DNA of 64,000 bases, from assembly GCA_028282885.1 (NCBI GenBank), contig JANQGX010000075.1:1-64000 (forward strand), given 5' to 3'. This DNA is from SAR324 cluster bacterium (lineage in GTDB: Bacteria > SAR324 > XYD2-FULL-50-16). Under the pieces are notes generated by a model that made no database searches, was not told the DNA's origin, and saw nothing but the letters and a program-made list of their open reading frames with translations. This document shows, piece after piece, positions 1 through 7,525 of the stretch (positions are counted from its first letter, which is position 1; every line of letters begins with the position of its first letter). The position numbers were made by a program, and so were the translations under genes.

Positions 1-71
1 CGTCAGTGAGAGCTAGATATGAGTCAGGAAGATGGGACGAAGTGGTCGATAAGTATTTAAGGGCGGCGTGA
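1..71 (+). CDS. C-terminal end of an upstream gene (partial)
   Basis: The frame beginning at base 3 is open from the window edge to a TGA at 69-71. It encodes about 22 residues ending in DEVVDKYLRAA. The other two forward frames stop within the first 17 bases. The composition is that of an ordinary amphipathic C-terminal helix, and a terminator-like hairpin overlaps the stop codon, which supports a real gene end. Too little is visible to name a product. Confidence 0.4.
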   Translation, partial: SVRARYESGRWDEVVDKYLRAA

Positions 72-89
72 CGTCGCCCACATAATTTT
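61..89 (+). terminator. Hairpin terminator overlapping the first stop codon
   Basis: Bases 61-79 form an 8-bp stem (GGGCGGCG with TGTCGCCC-type pairing, one G-T pair) around a 3-nt TGA loop. A short T-rich stretch, TAATTTT, follows at 83-89. The TGA in the loop is the stop codon of the partial upstream gene. The T-tract is weak, so termination may be incomplete. The remaining 230 bases before the lipase gene hold no convincing ORF. Confidence 0.45.
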
Positions 90-188
90 GGTGCACCCCC
101 CCGGTCGATCTTTGAATGGGTTGGTGATTTTTTGCTGTCGGGATTGGAAGTTTTTGACGAGCTGTTTCTTATAAAACAAGAATTAGGA

Positions 189-197
189 TGATATGAT
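189..197 (+). promoter_or_regulatory. Possible extended -10 promoter of the lipase gene
   Basis: TGATATGAT at 189-197 matches an extended -10 element (TGn followed by TATGAT, 5 of 6 to consensus). No good -35 hexamer lies at the proper distance, which is tolerable for extended -10 promoters. Transcription would start near 204, giving a leader of about 118 nt to the ATG at 322. This is a sequence match only. Confidence 0.3.
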
Positions 198-321
198 CAG
201 GTAAATGTGAATCAAGCTCCGACATCCCTAACGGGAGTCAGAATCCTTTAAGAATATCAGCTTGTGATTTATGTTTCATTCCAATAACATGATACAAAAT
301 TAGATATTTAGCGGAGCTGTT

Positions 322-1197
322 ATGTCCATTGATCTGGCAAAAATACATTCGGTTATCTTTTCCGGCGGAGGGAGTCGCTGTCTTTGGCAGGCAGGATTCT
401 GGCAAGTCCTAAAAAAAACGGGTCGCTTTGAGCCTACCATTATTGGCAGCACCAGTGCAGGAACCACAATGGCCTGTATGCTGCTGGCTGGAAAGACAGG
501 GGAAGCCCTGTCCTATTTCAAAGAAGAGACGAGCAAGAACAAGAAAAACGCTTATTTCTCCAATATTTTTAACAGCAAACCGGTCTTCCCTCATTATCGG
601 ATTTATCGACAGGCTATAATGGAGGTTTTTGATGAGCAGGCATTGAAGAGATTGCGTACCGGACCTGAAATCAGGGTTATGATTGCCAGGCCGCCCCGCT
701 GGTTGGGAGCGAGGTCAGGTTCTTTTATCGGTATTGCTCTGTATTCAATTGAGAAATTGATCAAATACCCGGTCCATCCAACCTTTGGAATCAAATTCGG
801 TTACAGGCCCCTGGTTGTCAGGGTAAGCGAATGCAAAACAGTGGAGGATTTGGCTGATTTGTTATTACAGGCATCCTGCACTCCCCCTTTTGTACCGGTA
901 CTTTATCGAGGCGGGAGACCGGCCTTGGATGGCGGGTTGATCGACAATGTGCCGGTTTCACTGGCAGACGAATCCGCAGGGATGAACCTGGTACTGCTTT
1001 CAAGGCAGTACCCGACTGAAATCCTTCCGATAGTTCCTAATCGCCTTTATGTTCAACCCAGCCGACCCGTCTCCATTTCCAAATGGGATTATACCAGTCC
1101 TGAAGGTTTGCAGGAGGCATATGACTTTGGATTGGACGATGGTGAAAAATTCTTAAAAAACAGTTCAGTGAAAGCAGACCGGATCAGGACGGCTTGA
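322..1197 (+). CDS. Patatin-like phospholipase family protein
   Basis: This 291-residue protein is probably an intracellular serine lipase or acyl hydrolase of the patatin family, which use a Ser-Asp dyad. Residues 15-17 (GGG) form the glycine-rich oxyanion-hole loop. The nucleophile elbow is STSAG at 43-47 with Ser45 as catalytic serine; the first glycine of the usual GxSxG is replaced by serine. The catalytic Asp lies in LDGGLIDNVPV near residue 205. No signal peptide is visible. The ATG at 322 has GGAG about 7 bases upstream. The gene converges on the thioesterase gene, and the two coding ends overlap by 14 bp. A neighbouring acyl-CoA ligase and thioesterase suggest a role in fatty acid release or turnover. 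The natural substrate cannot be read from sequence. Confidence 0.85.
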   Translation: MSIDLAKIHSVIFSGGGSRCLWQAGFWQVLKKTGRFEPTIIGSTSAGTTMACMLLAGKTGEALSYFKEETSKNKKNAYFSNIFNSKPVFPHYRIYRQAIMEVFDEQALKRLRTGPEIRVMIARPPRWLGARSGSFIGIALYSIEKLIKYPVHPTFGIKFGYRPLVVRVSECKTVEDLADLLLQASCTPPFVPVLYRGGRPALDGGLIDNVPVSLADESAGMNLVLLSRQYPTEILPIVPNRLYVQPSRPVSISKWDYTSPEGLQEAYDFGLDDGEKFLKNSSVKADRIRTA

Positions 1198-1663
1198 ACA
1201 TCCCTTTCATCTCTTCCGGGATCTTTCTCAACTGCCAGGTCCCATTGACAAGCGTGACAACAGTACCCGTTTCATCCTTCAATTCCAGTTCCAGATCGAA
1301 ATCCGCTTTTCCGTTTTCATCTGTTTCCGCTTCTATTCGTTTGACATCGGATGAACTCAGTTCGCATTCCAGATAGACATCGGTTGTTGCCATTGCTAAG
1401 AACTTGATATTGATCGCTTTGACAATGGGGAAATACTTTTCGATATCAAATGAGACTGCAGGGACAATTCCCCCGGTGAATTCTCCCAGGGTGAAAAGAG
1501 AACCCGCATACATCACACCGATATGATTCGTGTTTCCCTGTAAAGGCATCTTAAATTTGGCATAACGATCTTTCAAGGCGACGATTTCAAGCCCTGTTCT
1601 GTTAATGGCTTCAACCAAGGTCAGGGATAGCTCGGCAATTCCTTTGTACTTTTCTTCAATCAT
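1184..1663 (-). CDS. Hotdog-fold thioesterase-like protein (DUF4442/PaaI type)
   Basis: The 159-residue product looks like a small hotdog-fold acyl-CoA thioesterase. The central part, with GNTNHIGVMYAGSLFTLGE, matches the helix and active-site loop region of DUF4442/PaaI-like enzymes, followed by alternating beta strands. I place the start at the ATG at 1663-1661 rather than at the longer upstream frame. This gives an 8-bp overlap with the end of the acyl-CoA ligase (stop 1658-1656), an arrangement typical of translational coupling. The pair could cycle acyl-CoA: the ligase makes it and the thioesterase removes excess. Chain-length preference cannot be inferred. Confidence 0.72.
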   Translation of the reverse strand: MIEEKYKGIAELSLTLVEAINRTGLEIVALKDRYAKFKMPLQGNTNHIGVMYAGSLFTLGEFTGGIVPAVSFDIEKYFPIVKAINIKFLAMATTDVYLECELSSSDVKRIEAETDENGKADFDLELELKDETGTVVTLVNGTWQLRKIPEEMKGMFKPS

Positions 1664-3332
1664 CACTTTTCTGTTTCTCAATTTCCTGTTCCCTGAGTTC
1701 TCTCCGCAATACCTTGCCGATCGCACTCTTCGGTAATTCTTCCATAAATTCAATCATTTTAGGAACTTTGTAGGCTGCCAGCCTTTCTCTACAGAAGGTA
1801 TTAATATCATCTTTTGTCAGGGTTTCCCCGGGTTTAACGGCAACAAATGCCTTGACCGTCTCTCCCCTGTATGGATCAGGGACGCCCACTGCGCACGCTT
1901 CCTTGATTTTGGGATGTTCAAACAGAACCTCATCGATCTCTCTCGGATAGATGTTATAACCACCGGCAATGATCATATCCTTCTTCCGGTCAACGATATA
2001 GAGATACCCCTCTTCATCCATGTAACCAATGTCGCCGGTATAAAACCAGCCGTTCTTAAAGGCAGCCGCTGTTTCATCCGGCTTTTTATAATAACCCTGG
2101 GCTACCTGGGGACCAAACAGGGTAATCTCACCGGATTCCCCTTGTGGCAGCTCTTTCTCCCCGGTTTCGATATCCATGATTCTGCAGTCGGTATCGCACA
2201 CCGGAACGCCGACGCTGCCAACCTTGGTTTTACCTCCCCAGGGATTGGCATGGGATAATGGAGAGGTTTCGCTTAAACCGTACACCTCTATGATTGTTGC
2301 ACCTACGGCTTTTTCCCAATCTTTGATTGTCTCCAGGGCCAAGGGAGCGGCACCCGAAACACAACCCCGGATTGAGGTAAAATCGGTTTTACCAAAATCC
2401 GGGTGACTTAACAGCCCAACGTAGATGGTTGGGACGCAAGGAAACCAATCCGGCTTGTATTTATTAACCATCTGCAGAATGGTTTCCGGTTCCGGGCGTG
2501 GCACCAGAGGTACAGTCAAGCCTCTGAAAATACTCTGGTTCATGATTGCTGTGAATCCCGCTGAATGGAAAAAGGGGAATATACCCATGATAGAATCCTT
2601 TCCCTCATTGGCATCGAAGATCCAGGCCTTAAGCTGTTGAACATTGGCACTGATATTCATGTGACTGAGCATGACGCCTTTTGAGAGTCCTGTGGTTCCA
2701 CCCGTATAGAGCAGGGTTGACAAATCCTCCATAGTGACATCGATTTCCCTCGGCGTCGGTGGATACTTCGATATCAAATCCATATAGTCCAACACACCTT
2801 CACCCGCCTTGGTCGGTCGATGCATCTCTTTTTTTATGAAAGGGAAAAGTTGTTTGACAGGGAAGGGAAGGTAATCCCGGATATGGCAGGCGATAATTGT
2901 TTCGACCTTGGTTTTCGGTTTTAGTTTCTGAATTCTGGGAACGAGCAAATCGAGACAGATTGCCATTTTGGAGTCGGAATCATTGAGCTGGTATTCCAAT
3001 TCTCGTTCAGTGTAAAGCGGATTATGCATCACAACAACGGCTCCGAGCTTGAAAACCGCATAGGTTGCAATAACTGTCTGTGGCATATTGGGCATCATGA
3101 CAGCAACCTTGTCTCCCTTGCTGATCCCCAAATCTGCCAACGCATTGGCAAATCGATCTACCAGTTCGTTCACGGTTCTGTACGTGAGCTTCTTTCCCAT
3201 CATGATCATGGAAACCGTGTCAGGAAAGTTATTTGCCGTCCTGACTAATGCCTCGGGGATGGTAATCCGCTCATAATCAATGCTGTGGGGTACTCCCGGT
3301 GCATATGCTTTGTGCCAGATTCTGTCTTCCAT
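1656..3332 (-). CDS. Long-chain fatty acid--CoA ligase (AMP-forming)
   Basis: This 558-residue enzyme activates a carboxylic acid, probably a fatty acid, to its CoA thioester through an acyl-adenylate. The ATP-binding motif YTGGTTGLSKG is complete. So are the hinge and adenylation motifs (GWFYTGDIGYMDEEGYLYIV, then DRKKDMIIAGGYNIYPREID) and the C-terminal catalytic lysine in GKVLRREL. The start is set at the ATG at 3332 because AAAGGAGAG lies 6-7 bases upstream; the longer frame would need an upstream non-canonical start. It is followed without a gap by the thioesterase gene. The glycyl radical enzyme activase ends 97 bases upstream on the same strand, so this may be the distal part of one operon. 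The family cannot be narrowed to a substrate; aryl or dicarboxylic acids are also possible. Confidence 0.88.
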   Translation of the reverse strand: MEDRIWHKAYAPGVPHSIDYERITIPEALVRTANNFPDTVSMIMMGKKLTYRTVNELVDRFANALADLGISKGDKVAVMMPNMPQTVIATYAVFKLGAVVVMHNPLYTERELEYQLNDSDSKMAICLDLLVPRIQKLKPKTKVETIIACHIRDYLPFPVKQLFPFIKKEMHRPTKAGEGVLDYMDLISKYPPTPREIDVTMEDLSTLLYTGGTTGLSKGVMLSHMNISANVQQLKAWIFDANEGKDSIMGIFPFFHSAGFTAIMNQSIFRGLTVPLVPRPEPETILQMVNKYKPDWFPCVPTIYVGLLSHPDFGKTDFTSIRGCVSGAAPLALETIKDWEKAVGATIIEVYGLSETSPLSHANPWGGKTKVGSVGVPVCDTDCRIMDIETGEKELPQGESGEITLFGPQVAQGYYKKPDETAAAFKNGWFYTGDIGYMDEEGYLYIVDRKKDMIIAGGYNIYPREIDEVLFEHPKIKEACAVGVPDPYRGETVKAFVAVKPGETLTKDDINTFCRERLAAYKVPKMIEFMEELPKSAIGKVLRRELREQEIEKQKSDD

Positions 3333-3428
3333 ATTCGCTCTCCTTTTCTGATAACTGTTTTTCAAGCCAGATGAATTCAGCCCAAAACCACGAAGGGTTT
3401 CGGACCAAAAGTGATATGAAGACCTCTT

Positions 3429-4340
3429 TTAAAAACCGATTGTTACGTCAAATCCTCCTTCCGTTAGTGTTGATTTGAATTTCTCCAGGCTATCGGCAGG
3501 ACACTCAACTTCCGAATGCCAGGGATATTCTCTTCCAAGATACTGATATTTGGGAGTTCCCCATTTGTGATAGGTCAAAAGTGAAATCTTATGGATTTTT
3601 CTTCCTTTCAACAGATCCTTAAGCCTGGTGAAATAATCCTGGTTATCGTTAAATCCTGAAATAACTGGAACCCTGATCCAAATTTCAGCAGAACTATTCT
3701 TCAGTAATTGATCAAGATTGGCAATTATTAAATCGTTGGAAATACCGGTTTCCGATCGATGTAAATTCGGATCCAATTGTTTCAAATCAAAAAGGAATCG
3801 ATCCGTGAAAGGTAAAACGGATTCAAACACGGACCAGGGAGCATGCCCGCAAGTATCAATGGTGGTATCTATGGAACGCGATTTTAGTCTTTTCAAGAGT
3901 TCCAGAGCGAACTCCGCTTGCATCAAAGGCTCCCCGCCAGACAGGGTAACACCTCCTTCGGAGTTCCTGTAATACAACTCATCCCGACAGACCTCATCAA
4001 TAACCTCGTCCAGGCTCACGTATTGGCCAGTGGTTTCAAGAGCCCCGGAACAGCAGACATCGATGCAATCGAAACAGTTATCACAAAGCTTTCGATCTAT
4101 CTTAACCTGCTGATCCGTATAAGCAATCGCATTGGTTGGACACACTTCAATGCAAGCACGGCATTTTTGACAATTCTGAAAACGGTGCATCAATTCAGGT
4201 TCATTTTGCTGTGATTCTGGATTTGAGCACCATTTGCAGGAGAGCGGACAGCCTTTGAAGAAAACAGTGGAGCGGATTCCGGGTCCATCCTGGATACTGA
4301 ATCGTTGAATACTAAAGATCAATCCCTGCGGCATTTCCAA
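3429..4340 (-). CDS. Glycyl radical enzyme activating protein (radical SAM)
   Basis: This activase (about 303 residues) installs the glycyl radical on its partner using S-adenosylmethionine. The radical SAM cluster motif is CPLSCKWC (Cx3Cx2C) near residue 31. It is followed by a ferredoxin-like insert with two further 4Fe-4S motifs, CQKCRACIEVCP and CDNCFDCIDVCC, as in activases of the dehydratase/decarboxylase/alkylsuccinate synthase group rather than of pyruvate formate-lyase. The SAM-binding GGEPL motif is present. The frame can begin at a TTG at 4340, spaced well from AAGGTG, or at the ATG at 4334. It lies 146 bases downstream of the glycyl radical enzyme on the same strand, with a strong hairpin between them, and is certainly its partner. 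Confidence 0.9.
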   Translation of the reverse strand: MEMPQGLIFSIQRFSIQDGPGIRSTVFFKGCPLSCKWCSNPESQQNEPELMHRFQNCQKCRACIEVCPTNAIAYTDQQVKIDRKLCDNCFDCIDVCCSGALETTGQYVSLDEVIDEVCRDELYYRNSEGGVTLSGGEPLMQAEFALELLKRLKSRSIDTTIDTCGHAPWSVFESVLPFTDRFLFDLKQLDPNLHRSETGISNDLIIANLDQLLKNSSAEIWIRVPVISGFNDNQDYFTRLKDLLKGRKIHKISLLTYHKWGTPKYQYLGREYPWHSEVECPADSLEKFKSTLTEGGFDVTIGF

Positions 4341-4408
4341 ATCAACACCTTATTGATAATAAAATCAGAGTTATTGCATTTAATCTTTCACTTGAAGCCA
4401 AAACGTCT

Positions 4409-4435
4409 CCGGATTGTGGCATAACCACAATCCGG
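4409..4435 (-). terminator. Strong hairpin between the radical enzyme and its activase
   Basis: CCGGATTGTGG at 4409-4419 and CCACAATCCGG at 4425-4435 form a perfect 11-bp inverted repeat with a 5-nt loop. On the minus strand it follows the enzyme's stop codon by about 50 bases. Only a short T stretch (GTTTTGG) follows, so read-through is likely. It may act as a partial terminator or as a 3' stabiliser that lowers activase expression relative to the enzyme. Confidence 0.5.
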
Positions 4436-4486
4436 GGCAACTCAAATATACTTACCTTCCGAGTTGGCTTAATTTACCTTTGCCAT

Positions 4487-6883
4487 CTAAAAACATTGGG
4501 GTGTTCTGGCGATGATGGATTCCTGCAGATTCTTGTCCAGATCGATGAAGTAGGCCGCAAATCCTGCAACCCGGACCTGAAGTGTCGGGTATTTTTCAGG
4601 ATGTTCCTGTGCATCAAGCAGCATTTCCTTACCCACAGTGGTAAACTGAATATGATGGATTCCCAAGTCTCCAAATGTCTTGAGATATTGGGCAAATAGT
4701 TGCCGATTCTGAACCGCCAGATATTCAGGCATAATGGTTTGATTAAACAGTTGATTCCAGCTTTGCAACGGATCAACTTTGGCCACCGAATTCAAGACCG
4801 CTGTCGGACCCTTTTTATCTCTTCCAGCCATAGGTGAAATGGATCCATCATTGAAAGCTTCTCCCAGCATTCTTCCATCCGGGGTTGCCGGACAGATTCT
4901 GCCAAAACTCCACCAGGCTGTTGATGCCGTGCCATCAGGGATAACCGGTGTATCTCTGTTGGTTCGGCATTTCTTGGTCTCTTCCGCAAATCTAAATGCC
5001 ATTTCACTGGAAAGCGAATCAGCGTAATCATTGTCATTGCCGAATTTGGGTGCATCCAGGCAGGCTTTTCTCAGCTTGGCATGACCTTCCCAGTTGACTC
5101 TCAAGGCTTCAACAAGCTCACCCAGGCTTGCCTTTTTCTCATCAAACACAATTTTCTTGATAGCTGCCAGGGAATCAGCCACGGTGTTCAGCCCAAAAAG
5201 TGTGACATCTCGATAATCCGGCTTATAATTCCAATCCCTTACATCCTGGGCTCTTTCAATGCAATCGTCTATTATACTTGATAAAAAAGGTCTTGGAGCA
5301 TATTCCTTATAAAGCGCATCCGAGATATTGCCGATGAGAACCAGTCTTTTGATAACCCAGGAGTAGTTATCGATTACCGCCTCTTTTACCTCTGCAAAGG
5401 ATTCCACTTTATCCAGATCCAGACTTACCAGCCCAGCCCGCTTGTACATAAATAGTGGTTCCATTCCCAATGCCGTTACCAGGCAAAAGGGTAGAGGAAC
5501 ACCACTGGCCCAGGCTGAAATATGATTGAAATTCTTGCCGGGAATGGTGGGAACCATACAATTGTTAATGGAGTAGTTTCTGGCGTCTTCAAGTGGACAT
5601 CCCAGCTCTACTAACCTGACAATATTAACCTTATCATTGAAAATCGCGGGTTGGGGCATGCCGGCAGCCATGACTTCAATCGCCTTGTCCACCAGATTGG
5701 CAGGAATCCCATCATGCCATCGCAAAGCCAAGGGAGGAACGATTGCCCTGACACTTTTAACAGCATCCAACACCATCAAGGACATCTCATTGGTAATATC
5801 CCTGCCTGTTTTATCAACTCCTCCGATGGTAATGGTCTGATATCCCAAGGCTCCCCCACCAAAACCCGACCAAATGGGTGCATGCAGAAAACCGGTCTCC
5901 TGAAATTTAACAAAGACAAATTCAACCCACTCCTGGGCTTCGGCTTTGGTTATGTTCCCCTCCTTTAAATCATTTTCCAGGAAGGAGTAAAAAACCTGAT
6001 CAAAGCGAACACCACTGCCAACCTGGGGAAGGTCCAGAAAATTAATCACAAGATGAATCAGCCAATAACTCTGGAGCGCTTCGGGGAGATTTCTTGCCGG
6101 TTTTTCCGGAACCTGATCGCAAGTCTCTGCAATCATTAGCAACTCCTTTTTTCTCCCTGCCAGGGATTCTTCCTCGGCTTTTTGCCTGGCCAGCTTGGCA
6201 TAACGTTTCGACCATTGAATAACCGCTTCCAGGGAGATGGACATGGCCCTCAACTCATCCTTATTTCTGACATATGCTTCACCTTTCATAACTCCCTGAA
6301 TATACTCGGATTCAAGTCTGTTTTCCCGATGTTCAACTTCCCGAAGTATACCCGTAAGACCCAATTTGAGTATTTTCTCATAGTTTGGTGTTGTCGATTC
6401 CCAGTTAAATATCCAGAATACCTCCTTTAGCTCTTCGGGTAGATATGATTTAAGCTTGTGATGAAGTGAAAAGTTTCCCCAATAGTCGCATATTTCAGAT
6501 AGTTCCGCCCTGTCCTTATCGTTCAGCATCGACTCGTAAACCTGTCCTTCCGCAGTCTCTCGCTTAATCCATTTCCAGGCCAGTTCAGGATAAAATGGAA
6601 CGGAATCGATATCCGATGCGTAGTTGCCGACAATCAGTTCATCATCACGGATGAATAGGGTCATCTTCTCCAGGATATGACTCAAAGCCTTAGCCCGTCT
6701 GATAGTCATGGGCTCGTTTTCGGTTTTTTTGTATGACTCAGTCAGGAGACGGGCTCTTTCCAGATCCAGTTTCCAGGAAAATCCGGGTCTTGTTGCCCTC
6801 ACCTCCTCACTTAATTCACCCAAAGCCACCTGCTGAGCTTTTATCGGCGTATTGATCATTAATTCTTGTGTTCTTTCAGTCAT
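4487..6883 (-). CDS. Glycyl radical enzyme of the pyruvate formate-lyase-like family, substrate unknown
   Basis: The 798-residue product is a catalytic glycyl radical enzyme. The C-terminal radical loop RVAGFAAYF carries the radical glycine, Gly774, 25 residues from the end. The catalytic cysteine is Cys442 in YSINNCMVPT, preceded by the substrate-barrel motif MPQPAIFND. In diol dehydratases, choline lyase and similar enzymes the cysteine sits in GCVEP, where Glu is the general base. Here that Glu is replaced by Val, so such dehydration chemistry is unlikely. The start is the ATG at 6883, with GGGGGA 5 bases upstream; an upstream TTG (6919) would add 12 residues. The activase and then an acyl-CoA ligase follow. 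Fumarate-adding alkylsuccinate-type synthases are one possibility, but no small subunits are encoded nearby. The enzyme will be oxygen-sensitive. Confidence 0.88.
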   Translation of the reverse strand: MTERTQELMINTPIKAQQVALGELSEEVRATRPGFSWKLDLERARLLTESYKKTENEPMTIRRAKALSHILEKMTLFIRDDELIVGNYASDIDSVPFYPELAWKWIKRETAEGQVYESMLNDKDRAELSEICDYWGNFSLHHKLKSYLPEELKEVFWIFNWESTTPNYEKILKLGLTGILREVEHRENRLESEYIQGVMKGEAYVRNKDELRAMSISLEAVIQWSKRYAKLARQKAEEESLAGRKKELLMIAETCDQVPEKPARNLPEALQSYWLIHLVINFLDLPQVGSGVRFDQVFYSFLENDLKEGNITKAEAQEWVEFVFVKFQETGFLHAPIWSGFGGGALGYQTITIGGVDKTGRDITNEMSLMVLDAVKSVRAIVPPLALRWHDGIPANLVDKAIEVMAAGMPQPAIFNDKVNIVRLVELGCPLEDARNYSINNCMVPTIPGKNFNHISAWASGVPLPFCLVTALGMEPLFMYKRAGLVSLDLDKVESFAEVKEAVIDNYSWVIKRLVLIGNISDALYKEYAPRPFLSSIIDDCIERAQDVRDWNYKPDYRDVTLFGLNTVADSLAAIKKIVFDEKKASLGELVEALRVNWEGHAKLRKACLDAPKFGNDNDYADSLSSEMAFRFAEETKKCRTNRDTPVIPDGTASTAWWSFGRICPATPDGRMLGEAFNDGSISPMAGRDKKGPTAVLNSVAKVDPLQSWNQLFNQTIMPEYLAVQNRQLFAQYLKTFGDLGIHHIQFTTVGKEMLLDAQEHPEKYPTLQVRVAGFAAYFIDLDKNLQESIIARTPQCF

Positions 6884-7095
6884 GGCGTTCCCCCGGTTAT
6901 GCTCCGTTGTTTTTTCCAAATGCGCTTAAGAATCAATCAGAACCAGTGTCATATTAACCGTGAATCGGCAAAAACACGGTGACAGATTCTGCCTATGTTA
7001 TCCCACATTTTCGTGGGCTCGAAGCGTTGGTTGAAAGTTGACATGTCTCTAGCTTTGAATCAATCAAGTTATTTGTCTGAATTATCTTTTCAGTA

Positions 7096-7124
7096 AGTAT
7101 TACTAACCCTTTTTTAATTGTCAA
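7096..7124 (-). promoter_or_regulatory. Putative sigma-70 promoter of the glycyl radical enzyme operon
   Basis: On the minus strand, TTGACA (7124-7119, perfect) is followed after 17 bases by AATACT (7101-7096, 4 of 6). Transcription would begin near 7089, leaving a leader of about 205 nt before the ATG at 6883. That leader contains a small hairpin, CCCAC-N6-GTGGG, at 7002-7017. The whole intergenic stretch 6884-7525 is AT-rich and has no convincing ORF. Confidence 0.45.
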
Positions 7125-7148
7125 ATCTCAATATATGATTATGAAATA

Positions 7149-7180
7149 CTTATATAATAACAGATTATTAGCTTATATAA
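7149..7180. promoter_or_regulatory. Dyad flanked by direct repeats upstream of the radical enzyme promoter
   Basis: TAATAACAGATTATTA at 7155-7170 is a perfect 6-bp inverted repeat with a 4-nt centre. Two copies of CTTATATAA (7149-7157 and 7172-7180) flank it. The centre is about 73 bases upstream of the predicted start of the enzyme transcript, a usual place for an activator site. The region is very AT-rich, so chance is a real alternative. Confidence 0.28.
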
Positions 7181-7525
7181 CTACTTTGTTTCTCTTTAGA
7201 ATTTTAAGAAGTATTGGGTATAAATAATTTAATAAGCTTAACTTACAATAATCAGATTTGGTTCAATCCAATCACAACCAGCAGAAGCAGTGTTTGCCCT
7301 TTGTGTATATATTAATTAGTTGAAATCACTTGTATGGAACTGAATGAGATGCCGAAGTGAAAAATTAAAAACGTCAAATCAATTGATATTTAGTCTTCAA
7401 GAAACTAAACTGGGTGCTAATAATGCATTGATCAGTTCCTTCATCTTCCTGAACTGTCAGGGATAAAACTGATTAATGGCTGCTTTAATTGATGCGATTA
7501 TTTGCCTGATAACCTCTTTATAAGT

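Noticed and set aside
409..1003. Several 60-70 codon open frames on either strand inside the lipase gene
   Set aside because: They are frame shadows of the clear patatin-like gene, as are similar frames throughout the window.
1656..6883. Complete alkylsuccinate or benzylsuccinate synthase operon
   Set aside because: The small cysteine-rich subunits are absent from the flanking sequence, and the substrate cannot be proven from motifs; kept only as a hypothesis.
7053..7067. Possible FNR site (TTTGAATCAATCAAG) in the leader of the radical enzyme operon
   Set aside because: The left half does not match TTGAT at the correct spacing, and it lies downstream of the predicted start.
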